A DNA stretch of 64,000 nucleotides, from positions 62,001-126,000 of the forward strand of contig JAEWIF010000006.1 of assembly GCA_023387335.1 (NCBI GenBank), given 5' to 3'. This document shows positions 1 to 9,266 of this stretch, one piece after another. The stretch is from Pseudomonadota bacterium (GTDB taxonomy: Bacteria; Pseudomonadota; Gammaproteobacteria; Burkholderiales; Burkholderiaceae_C). The first letter of the stretch is position 1. Each line of letters begins with the position of its first letter. The translations under genes were made by a program, and so were the position numbers. The notes beneath the pieces were generated by a model that worked only from the letters and a program-made list of their open reading frames with translations, was not told where the DNA came from and did no database searches.

Positions 1-189
1 TACGTGCAGCGCACCCGCTTCCAGCTGACGGCCGCGACGCAGATCCCGTTCGCCTGGGTGTACAGCGCGCTGCTGGTGGGCGGCGTGCTGATGGCGGTGC
101 ACTGGCTGCTGGTGGTCAAGGACTACGTGCGCGACCGCAGCTTCGTGCAGGACGACGGCTTCGACGCCGTGGCGAGTGCCTCGCTATGA
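1..189 (+). CDS. TRAP transporter small permease (DctQ family), C-terminal part
   Basis: This is the last 62 codons of a gene whose start lies before the window. The visible residues contain one hydrophobic segment (AWVYSALLVGGVLMAVHWLL) followed by a short charged tail, which fits the fourth membrane helix and cytoplasmic end of a DctQ-type small permease. The identification leans on context: its TGA stop overlaps the ATG of a complete DctM large permease (ATGA overlap), the usual Q-M arrangement. The small permease holds the large permease in TRAP symporters of the inner membrane. The substrate cannot be inferred from this piece, and the binding protein is presumably further upstream. Confidence 0.75.
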   Translation, partial: YVQRTRFQLTAATQIPFAWVYSALLVGGVLMAVHWLLVVKDYVRDRSFVQDDGFDAVASASL

Positions 190-1481
190 GCCCTAGCCTG
201 CTCCTGGTGCTGGCCGCCTGCGCCTACCTGGCCATCGGCGTGCCGGTCGCGTTTGCGCTGGCCCTGGCCACCATCACCGCGCTGGTGGCGCTGGACGCCT
301 ACCCGCTGGTGGTGGTGCTGAAGGAAACCTTCACCGGCATCGACAGCTTCCCGCTGATGGCGGTGCCGTTCTTCATCCTGGCGGCCGAGCTGATGAGCGG
401 CGGATCGCTCACCGAGGTGCTGCTGAAATTCGCGGGGCAGTTCGTCGGCCACCGCCGCGGCGGGCTGGGCTACACCAACGTGGTGTCGCTCACCTTCTTC
501 TCGGGCATCTCCGGGTCCGCGCTGGCCGACGCGGCCGGTCCCGGCTCGATGCTGATCAAGATGATGGAAAAGGCCGGCTACGACCGCTCGTACGCCGCCG
601 CGCTCACGGCGTCGACGGCGATCGTGGGGCCGATCATCCCGCCCTCGATCATCATGATCATCTACGCGCTGGCCGAGGAGCAGGTCTCGGTCGGGGCGCT
701 GTTCGCGGCCGGGGTCGTGCCCGGTGTGCTGGTGGCGCTGGCGATGTGCGCGGTCAACTGGCACGTCTCGCGCAAGCGCAACTACGTGGGCGACGGCGAA
801 CACCCGGGCTGGCGCGAGAAGCTCACCACCACCTGGAAGGCCCTGCCCGCGCTGCTGCTGCCGGTGGTGATCCTGGGCGGCATGCGCGCCGGCTGGTTCA
901 CGCCGACCGAGGCTTCCGTGGTGGCCGTGTTCTACGCGCTGGTGTGCGGCAAGTTCCTCTACCGCACGCTGGAGTGGAAGGCGCTGCCCGACATCCTGGC
1001 GCGTTCGGCGCTGCTGTCGGCCTCGGTGCTGATCATCATCGGCCTGTCGGCGGCGTTCGCCTGGGTGCTCACCATCGAGGGCGTGCCGCAGGCGATGGCC
1101 GACTGGATCATCGCGCAGCAGATGTCGCCCTGGATGTTCCTCATCCTGGTCAACCTGCTGCTGCTGGCGTTCGGCATCTTCATCGAGCCGCTGCCGGGCG
1201 TGATGGTGCTGGCGCCGATCCTCGCGCCGGTCGCCGTGAAGCTGGGCATCGACCCGGTGCACTTCGCGATGGTGGTGATCTTCAACCTCACGCTCGGGAT
1301 GATCACGCCGCCGGTGGGAAGCCTGCTGTTCGTGACGTCCAACGTCGCGCGCGTGCCACTCACGCCGCTGGTGCGCGAGCTCAAGCCTTTCTTCCTCGCC
1401 CACGGCGCGGTGCTGGTGCTGCTCACGTTCGTGCCGGTGCTGAGCACCTGGCTGCCGCGCATGCTCGGCTTCCACCACTGA
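186..1481 (+). CDS. dctM: TRAP transporter large permease (DctM family)
   Basis: The 431-residue protein has the usual DctM length and about a dozen hydrophobic helices. Family-typical stretches include SAFSDAAGPGS-like 'SGSALADAAGPGSMLIKMM' (about residues 110-130), 'GPIIPPSIIMIIYA' (about 155) and 'LGMITPPVGSLLFV' (about 370). It forms the transport channel of a sodium-driven tripartite carboxylate transporter with the small permease that overlaps its start. Translational coupling through the ATGA overlap is likely. A second DctM, similar in length but clearly a different protein, lies at 56-57 kb. The ligand is unknown. Confidence 0.93.
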   Translation: MSPSLLLVLAACAYLAIGVPVAFALALATITALVALDAYPLVVVLKETFTGIDSFPLMAVPFFILAAELMSGGSLTEVLLKFAGQFVGHRRGGLGYTNVVSLTFFSGISGSALADAAGPGSMLIKMMEKAGYDRSYAAALTASTAIVGPIIPPSIIMIIYALAEEQVSVGALFAAGVVPGVLVALAMCAVNWHVSRKRNYVGDGEHPGWREKLTTTWKALPALLLPVVILGGMRAGWFTPTEASVVAVFYALVCGKFLYRTLEWKALPDILARSALLSASVLIIIGLSAAFAWVLTIEGVPQAMADWIIAQQMSPWMFLILVNLLLLAFGIFIEPLPGVMVLAPILAPVAVKLGIDPVHFAMVVIFNLTLGMITPPVGSLLFVTSNVARVPLTPLVRELKPFFLAHGAVLVLLTFVPVLSTWLPRMLGFHH

Positions 1482-1512
1482 GCACGCCACGCTCATCCGG
1501 CGGCGGCCACAC

Positions 1513-1518
1513 TACAAT
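1513..1518 (+). promoter_or_regulatory. Candidate -10 element (TACAAT) of the gcv operon
   Basis: TACAAT sits 12 bases before the first riboswitch aptamer, so a start near 1525 would place the aptamer at the 5' end of the transcript. The -35 region at the expected distance (about 1490-1496, cgctcat) is poor, so the assignment rests on the -10 match and on position. Confidence 0.45.
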
Positions 1519-1530
1519 GCGGCCGTCGTC

Positions 1531-1727
1531 AGGAGAGTGCTTCCACACGCGAAGCCGCCGAAGGCGCAGGCGAACAGCCGAACGCTCAGGCACCCAGGAC
1601 TGATGGCCGCCCCGGAAACGGGGCGTTGCCTTGCTGGAGAGAGGCGCGCGGCCCCAAGGCCCGCGTCCACCGAAGGAGCAAACCCCGTGTAAGGGGTGAA
1701 TCTCTCAGGTAAAGCGGACAGCAGGGG
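1531..1727 (+). ncRNA. Tandem glycine riboswitch upstream of gcvTHP
   Basis: Two consecutive aptamers are visible. Aptamer 1 runs from AGGAGAGTGC (1531) through GCCGAAGGCGCAGGCG and GCTCAGGCACCCAGGACTG to about 1603. Aptamer 2 runs from CTGGAGAGAGG (about 1634) through CCGAAGGAGCAA and TCTCTCAGGTAAAGCGGACAG to about 1727. These conserved boxes and the linked pair in front of gcvT match the glycine riboswitch class, which in proteobacteria normally activates glycine cleavage genes when glycine is abundant. A P1 stem for aptamer 2 can be drawn between 1629-1636 and 1719-1726. The 3' strand of that stem overlaps the 5' strand of a downstream hairpin (1721-1766), giving a plausible switch. Confidence 0.93.
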
Positions 1728-1766
1728 CTCCCATGGTTTCCGTACCATGGATTCGAACGCCCCTGC
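1721..1766 (+). promoter_or_regulatory. Expression-platform hairpin of the glycine riboswitch
   Basis: GCAGGGGC (1721-1728) is complementary to GCCCCTGC (1759-1766), with an inner CCATGG/CCATGG pairing (1731-1736 with 1745-1750). No T-tract follows, so an intrinsic terminator is unlikely. The hairpin ends five bases before the Shine-Dalgarno GGAGAG (1772-1777), which suggests control of translation initiation. Its 5' strand is shared with P1 of aptamer 2. Confidence 0.6.
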
Positions 1767-1782
1767 CCATCGGAGAGCCGCT

Positions 1783-2916
1783 TTGTCCGCCACCGCCACG
1801 TCCGTCCTTCGCAGCACGCCGCTGCATGCCCTGCACCTGGAACTGGGCGCCCGCATGGTGCCGTTCGCCGGCTATTCCATGCCGGTGCAGTACCCGGCCG
1901 GCCTGATGGCCGAACACCTCCACACCCGCCAGGCCGCCGGCCTGTTCGACGTCTCGCACATGGGCCAGCTGCGGCTGGAAGGGCCCGATGCGGCGAAGGC
2001 GTTCGAGTCCCTGATGCCGGTCGACGTGGCCGGCCTCGCGCCGGGCAAGCAGCGCTACGGCCTGCTGCTCACCGACGAGGGCACGGTCATCGACGACCTG
2101 ATGTTCGTCAACCGCGGCCATGACCTGTTCGTCATCGTCAACGGCGCGTGCAAGGAAGGCGACATCGCCCACATGCAGCAGCGCATCGGCTCGCGCTGCC
2201 AGGTCATCCCCATGCCCGAGCGCGCGCTGCTGGCGCTGCAGGGACCGAAGGCGGTCGATGCGCTGCAGCGCGTCGTGCCCGGCGTCGACAAGCTGGTGTT
2301 CATGACGGGCGCCGCGTACGACTGGCAGGGCGCCGACCTGTTCATCACCCGCAGCGGCTACACCGGCGAGGACGGCTTCGAGATCTCGGTTCCGGCCGAC
2401 CGTGCCGAGGCCTTCGCCCGCACCCTGCTCGCCCAGCCCGAGGTGCTGCCCATCGGCCTGGGCGCGCGCAACTCGCTGCGGCTGGAAGCGGGCCTGTGCC
2501 TGTACGGCAACGACATCGACCCCACCACCACGCCGGTGGAAGCCGGCCTGAACTGGGCGATGCAGAAGGTGCGCCGCACCGGCGGCGATCGCGCCGGCGG
2601 TTTCCCGGGCGCCGACAAGGTGCTGGGCCAGCTGGACGGCACGGTGCCGGTGGCGCGCAAGCGCGTCGGCCTCATCGCGCTGGAGCGCGTGCCGGTCCGC
2701 GAACACACCGAGTTGCAGGACGCCTCGGGCCGCAAGGTCGGCGAAGTCACCAGCGGCCTGCTCGGCCCCACCATCGACAAGCCGGTGGCGATGGCCTACG
2801 TGGCCCCCGAACACGCCGCGCCCGGCACCCGCCTGAACGCCATCGTGCGCGGCAAGCCCGTGCCCATGGAAGTGAGTCCCATGCCGTTCGTGCCGCAGCG
2901 CTACCACCGCGGCTGA
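1783..2916 (+). CDS. gcvT: Glycine cleavage system T protein (aminomethyltransferase)
   Basis: GcvT transfers the methylene group from the aminomethyl-lipoyl H protein to tetrahydrofolate and releases ammonia. The 377-residue product has the GcvT hallmarks FDVSHMGQ near the N-terminus, the RSGYTGEDGFEI segment and GLGARNSLRLEAGLCLYGND. The start chosen is TTG at 1783, giving MSATATSVLRSTPLH. It has GGAGAG five bases upstream and gives an N-terminus like those recalled for Comamonadaceae relatives. An in-frame ATG at 1747 lies inside the riboswitch hairpin without a ribosome-binding site, and the GTG at 1696 lies inside the aptamer. First gene of gcvT-gcvH-gcvP. Confidence 0.95.
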   Translation: MSATATSVLRSTPLHALHLELGARMVPFAGYSMPVQYPAGLMAEHLHTRQAAGLFDVSHMGQLRLEGPDAAKAFESLMPVDVAGLAPGKQRYGLLLTDEGTVIDDLMFVNRGHDLFVIVNGACKEGDIAHMQQRIGSRCQVIPMPERALLALQGPKAVDALQRVVPGVDKLVFMTGAAYDWQGADLFITRSGYTGEDGFEISVPADRAEAFARTLLAQPEVLPIGLGARNSLRLEAGLCLYGNDIDPTTTPVEAGLNWAMQKVRRTGGDRAGGFPGADKVLGQLDGTVPVARKRVGLIALERVPVREHTELQDASGRKVGEVTSGLLGPTIDKPVAMAYVAPEHAAPGTRLNAIVRGKPVPMEVSPMPFVPQRYHRG

Positions 2917-2947
2917 ACCCATCGATCAACGAAGAAGGAGAAGCGAG

Positions 2948-3319
2948 ATGACCGTGAAGTACACGCAGGAACATGAATGGATCCGCCTGGAGGGCGACGC
3001 CGCCGTCGTGGGCATCACGGTGCACGCGCAGGACGCGCTGGGCGACGTGGTGTTCGTCGAGCTGCCCGAGGTCGGCCGCCGCTACGCGAAGGGCGAGGTG
3101 GCGGGCGTCGTCGAATCGGTGAAGGCCGCCGCCGACGTCTACATGCCCGTGACCGGCGAAGTAACCGAGGTGAACGAGTCGCTGCGCGCCGATCCCGCGC
3201 TGGCCAACAGCGACCCGCTGGGCCAGGGCTGGTTCTTCAAGGTCAAGCTGGCCGACGTGTCCGAGACCGAAGGCCTGATGGACGAGACCGCGTACGACGA
3301 GTTCTCCAAGAACGCCTGA
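2948..3319 (+). CDS. gcvH: Glycine cleavage system H protein (lipoyl carrier)
   Basis: The small 123-residue acidic protein shuttles the aminomethyl group between P and T proteins on a lipoyl arm. The lipoylation site is visible as VVESVKAA, making Lys59 the modified residue. The N-terminal YTQEHEWI and the LGDVVFVELPEVG strand are standard for the family. AGAAGGAG precedes the ATG. It lies 31 bases after gcvT and 41 bases before gcvP, so it belongs to the same riboswitch-controlled operon. Confidence 0.98.
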   Translation: MTVKYTQEHEWIRLEGDAAVVGITVHAQDALGDVVFVELPEVGRRYAKGEVAGVVESVKAAADVYMPVTGEVTEVNESLRADPALANSDPLGQGWFFKVKLADVSETEGLMDETAYDEFSKNA

Positions 3320-3360
3320 CCTGACCCGCCCCGCCGCTTCCCGCCGCTGAAAGTTCCAAG

Positions 3361-6261
<2,901 letters not shown>

Positions 6262-6269
6262 GCAGGGTT

Positions 6270-6354
6270 CGTCGTCCCCGCGGAGGCGGGGACCCAGCGC
6301 TTCCGGTTCCCGCGTCGCGCCCCCTGGATCCCCGCCTTCGCGGGGATGACGGGG
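6270..6354. repeat. Inverted pair of GC-rich palindromic repeats (REP-like)
   Basis: Two related units face each other: gtcgtccccgcggaggcggg(gaccc) at 6271-6295 and its diverged reverse complement around cccctggatccccgccttcgcggggatgac at 6321-6350. Each unit holds its own short palindrome (cccgc..gcggg). The motif CCCCGCGAAGGCGGGGATCCA is a familiar intergenic repeat type in many proteobacterial genomes. Here it fills the gap between gcvP and the small heat-shock genes and could protect the gcv mRNA 3' end or act as a bidirectional stop. Confidence 0.7.
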
Positions 6355-6361
6355 CACCCCT

Positions 6362-6389
6362 CTTGAAATCCCCGCCGCCGCTCCTAATT
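6362..6389 (+). promoter_or_regulatory. Sigma32 (heat-shock) type promoter for the hsp20 pair
   Basis: CTTGAAA at 6362-6368 matches the sigma32 -35 consensus exactly. After a 14-base spacer, CCTAATT at 6383-6389 is a partial match to the CCCCATNT -10 element. The element lies about 60 bases before the first Hsp20 ATG, a location that fits heat-shock control. Confidence 0.6.
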
Positions 6390-6447
6390 CGTCCTCGCGC
6401 GGCCCCGCGCCGCGCGTTCACCTGACGAGACACCAAGGAGAGCAGCG

Positions 6448-6897
6448 ATGTTGCACGCATCATTCCGACCTGCCACGGACGTCTTCGGGGAGCTCAACCG
6501 CTTGCAGAGCGTCCTCGACCAGGTCTTCCGTCCGCAGGAGAGGTCCAGCATCCGGGCCCTGGCCGGTTCGGCCTTCCCCATCATCAACGTGGGCGCCACG
6601 CCCGACGCCGTCGAGATCATGGCGCTCGCGCCCGGCCTCGATCCCGCCAGCCTGCAGGTCACGGCCGACCGCGGCCTGCTGATCGTGGCGGGTGAGCGCA
6701 CGGCCGCGCTCCCGGAGCGCCGCGAGGGCGTCAGCGTCTACGCGCACGAGCGCTTCGCCGGCAGCTTCCGCCGCGTGGTCAGCCTGCCCGAGGATGCCGA
6801 CCCGGCCCGCATCGACGCGAGCTACCGCGACGGCATCCTTCGCATCACCGTGGCGCGGCGCGAGTCGGCCAAGCCGCGCCGCATCGAAGTCCAGTGA
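6448..6897 (+). CDS. Hsp20/alpha-crystallin family small heat-shock protein 1
   Basis: The 149-residue protein has an N-terminal arm (MLHASFRPATDVFGELNRLQ), an alpha-crystallin domain from about residue 45 (INVGATPDAVEIMALAPGLD) and the conserved late strand DGILRITVARRES. Small heat-shock proteins hold unfolding proteins without ATP. AAGGAG precedes the ATG. The gene sits behind a sigma32-like promoter and 14 bases ahead of a second Hsp20 gene. The two paralogs differ strongly, so they may form hetero-oligomers, as seen for other bacterial sHsp pairs. That last point is inference. Confidence 0.93.
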   Translation: MLHASFRPATDVFGELNRLQSVLDQVFRPQERSSIRALAGSAFPIINVGATPDAVEIMALAPGLDPASLQVTADRGLLIVAGERTAALPERREGVSVYAHERFAGSFRRVVSLPEDADPARIDASYRDGILRITVARRESAKPRRIEVQ

Positions 6898-6911
6898 ACG
6901 GGAGGAACACC

Positions 6912-7283
6912 ATGAGCAGCGAACTCCAGACCACCGGCAGCAACGCCCCCGCGCCCCACGTGGTGCCGCCGGTGGACGTTTTCGAGGACGAGTCCGGCAT
7001 CACCCTGCTGGCCGACCTGCCCGGCGTCAGCCGCGAGCGTCTCGGCGTGCGGGTCGAAGGCGACAGCCTGCTGATCGAGGGCACGGTCGACGTCGCCGGT
7101 CCCCGGGAGATGGACATCGTGTACGGCGAGGCCCAGGTGCCCGCGTACCGGCGCGAGTTCACGCTCAGCCGCGAGCTGGACGCCTCGCGCATCGAAGCCC
7201 AGCTCAAGGACGGCGTGCTGCGCCTGACCATCCCCAAGGCGGAAGAAGCGCGTCCGCGCCGCATCCAGGTACGCGTGGGCTGA
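6912..7283 (+). CDS. Hsp20/alpha-crystallin family small heat-shock protein 2
   Basis: The protein has 123 residues when started at ATG 6912, which has GGAGG at 6901-6905; an upstream in-frame ATG at 6894 overlaps the preceding stop and lacks a site. The alpha-crystallin domain begins with VPPVDVFEDESGITLLADLPGVSRE, includes an RREFTLSRELD strand and ends with DGVLRLTIPKAEEARPRRIQV. The N-terminal arm is short. It is cotranscribed with the first Hsp20, 14 bases after its stop. Confidence 0.93.
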   Translation: MSSELQTTGSNAPAPHVVPPVDVFEDESGITLLADLPGVSRERLGVRVEGDSLLIEGTVDVAGPREMDIVYGEAQVPAYRREFTLSRELDASRIEAQLKDGVLRLTIPKAEEARPRRIQVRVG

Positions 7284-7358
7284 CGTCCCCGTGCGGCGGG
7301 TCCTGCGGCCGCGCCCGGGGACCCTGCGGGATAATCCCGCCGACCCCGAGAGAGCGAC

Positions 7359-7805
7359 ATGCAGGACCCCGCCATCCTCGTGGTGGACGACAACCCGGAC
7401 CACCTCGAACTCACCGTCATGGCCCTGGCCGAAGGCTGCGGGCAGAAGCACATCGGCACCGCCTCCGACGGCGCCGAAGCCCTGGACTACCTGTTCGGGC
7501 GCGGTGCCCACGCCGGCCGCGACACCAGCCGCCAGCCGCGGCTGGTGGTGCTCGACCTGAAGCTGGTGCGCCTGCACGGCCTGGAGGTCCTGCGCACCCT
7601 GCGCGCCGATCCGCGCACCGCCGCCGTGCCGATCCTGGTGCACTCCTCCTCCACCGAGAAGGGCGACATCGCCGCCTGCTACGCCGCGGGCGCCAACGCC
7701 TACGTGGGCAAGGCCACCGATTACGAGGAACTGCGGCGCCGCATGCGGCATGCCTGCGAGTTCTGGGTGACGGTCAACGAGCCTTCCCAGCCGCGACCGC
7801 TCTGA
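7359..7805 (+). CDS. Stand-alone response regulator receiver protein (Rcp1-like)
   Basis: The 148-residue protein consists of a single receiver domain without an output domain. The acidic pair is in ILVVDDNPDH, the phospho-acceptor Asp in LVVLDLKL, the Ser/Thr position in LVHSSST and the conserved Lys in YVGKA. Length and the DYLFGRGAH insertion after helix 2 resemble the Rcp1 group, which often pairs with phytochrome-like or hybrid kinases. A hybrid kinase gene lies about 3 kb downstream on the other strand, but a partnership is only conjecture. GAGAG precedes the ATG. Confidence 0.85.
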   Translation: MQDPAILVVDDNPDHLELTVMALAEGCGQKHIGTASDGAEALDYLFGRGAHAGRDTSRQPRLVVLDLKLVRLHGLEVLRTLRADPRTAAVPILVHSSSTEKGDIAACYAAGANAYVGKATDYEELRRRMRHACEFWVTVNEPSQPRPL

Positions 7806-7808
7806 GCT

Positions 7809-8549
7809 TCAAGGAAAGTCGACGCTGATCCCCGCCGCGAGGTGGAACGTGTGCAGCGGCGTTTCCGCCCGGCCGCCGGCGATGTCGACACGCGCCTTGC
7901 CGGTGTTGTATTTGGCCTCCGCGAACAATCCGGTCCGTTCCGTCATCCGCAAGCGAAGGCCCGCGAAAGTCTGCGCACCGAAGCCTGAGGGCTGGTAGCC
8001 GGTCTCGTGGGGCAGGCCGCCGACCGTGCTCTCCGCATGCGCCAGGTAGTACGCGGCGCCGACCCCGACGTAGGGCTGCAGATGGCCGGCCCATCGCGCG
8101 TCCGGCCAGCGATGCACGCCATTGAGGCTGAGGACGTTCACGCCATGGGAGATCTCGAAGCGCTGCACGAACCGGTCCAGGGGCACCACCGCCGACACCG
8201 GCGCGCCTTGCGACGTGCCGTTCACGGTCACCCGGCGATCGGTCTTCGCGTAGATCTTGTAGTGCGTGTAGTCGACGGCGAATCCCCAGGGTGAGGCTTC
8301 GTCCGCGAAGTGCGTGACCCGCAGGCCGTAGTAAGGCGCGGGGCGCCAGGGATCGGCCGACCAGCGGACGCCCTGCGCGGTGAGGTCCGTGCCGAGCGCC
8401 GGCTGGCTCAGCTGGAGGTCGCCTTGCCGCGTTCGCGAGCTCCCCGTATAGATCGATGCAGATGTTTCCGCACGGCCGGGAACGTGCAGCGCCGCCACGC
8501 AGCAGATGATGGCTGTCGCAAGCGGACCGGCGGCATCGCGAAGCGGCAT
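7809..8549 (-). CDS. Outer-membrane beta-barrel protein, possibly lipid A oxidase-like
   Basis: The 246-residue protein starts at ATG 8549 with AGGAGAC upstream. It has a signal peptide (MPLRDAAGPLATAIICCVAALHVPGRA) and alternating amphipathic strands ending in an aromatic C-terminus (LAAGISVDFP), as expected of an OmpA/OmpW-size barrel. The stretches PYYGLRVTHF and WGFAVDYTHYKIYA recall the LpxQ-type lipid A oxidase family, which I know only from memory; an opacity-type porin is the alternative. It is divergent from a PAP2 phosphatase gene and convergent with the receiver gene. Confidence 0.6.
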   Translation of the reverse strand: MPLRDAAGPLATAIICCVAALHVPGRAETSASIYTGSSRTRQGDLQLSQPALGTDLTAQGVRWSADPWRPAPYYGLRVTHFADEASPWGFAVDYTHYKIYAKTDRRVTVNGTSQGAPVSAVVPLDRFVQRFEISHGVNVLSLNGVHRWPDARWAGHLQPYVGVGAAYYLAHAESTVGGLPHETGYQPSGFGAQTFAGLRLRMTERTGLFAEAKYNTGKARVDIAGGRAETPLHTFHLAAGISVDFP

Positions 8550-8621
8550 GACGGTCTCCTTGACGCGTCGTTTGATTCCAGCGAACGCCAACGTACAACA
8601 AGGACCGACTGGAGTGTGCAG

Positions 8622-9260
8622 ATGAGATGGCTCGTCGTGATCCGCTTCGTGCTGGCCGCCGCGCTCGTCGCCGGTTTCCTCCCCCTCGCCACTCCCCCCG
8701 CCCATGCCCAGCTTCGGGTCATCGACCAGCTCGATGAGCGCGAGGACGTCGGCTACTGGTCGCGCAGAAACCAGCGCCGGCTGGACGCCGTGGTCATCAC
8801 GACGGTGGTCGGGCTGGCCGTCCTGGACGGAACGGAGTCGCGGCTGGGGTCGACCGCCTGGCGCGCGGTGGACGCGGCGCTGATGACGGCGGTAACCACC
8901 GAAGCGGTCAAGCGTGTCTTCGGCCGCCCCCGTCCCATCGACAACGACGACCCCACCACCTGGTTCCGCGGCGCCGGCCACCGCAGCTTCCCGAGCGGCG
9001 AGGTGGCGATGATGGCCGCGTTCGCAACGCCGTTCATCATGACCTACCGCGAGGAGTACCCCGCGGTCTGGGCGCTGGCGCTGCTGCCCACTTACATGGC
9101 GCGGGCCCGCATGATGTCGCAGGCGCACTGGCCCACCGACGTGCTGGCGGGCGCCGCGGTGGGCGTCGCCTACGGCATGTACGCGACCGGGCGCGAAACG
9201 CCGCTGGTTCTTTCAGTCACCGGGCGCAGCGTCTTCATCGGCCTGCGCCATCGGTTCTGA
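8622..9260 (+). CDS. PAP2 superfamily phosphatase, variant active site
   Basis: The 212-residue protein starts at ATG 8622 with GGAG upstream and has an N-terminal hydrophobic signal or anchor ending near PAHAQ. PAP2 motif 1 (KRVFGRPRP) and motif 3 (RMMSQAHWPTD) are present. Motif 2 reads FPSGE, where the family normally has PSGH, so the acid/base histidine is replaced by glutamate. PAP2 enzymes remove phosphate from lipids such as phosphatidate, undecaprenyl diphosphate or lipid A. Substrate here is unknown. The only near neighbour is the divergent outer-membrane barrel gene. Confidence 0.8.
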   Translation: MRWLVVIRFVLAAALVAGFLPLATPPAHAQLRVIDQLDEREDVGYWSRRNQRRLDAVVITTVVGLAVLDGTESRLGSTAWRAVDAALMTAVTTEAVKRVFGRPRPIDNDDPTTWFRGAGHRSFPSGEVAMMAAFATPFIMTYREEYPAVWALALLPTYMARARMMSQAHWPTDVLAGAAVGVAYGMYATGRETPLVLSVTGRSVFIGLRHRF

Positions 9261-9266
9261 ATCCGA

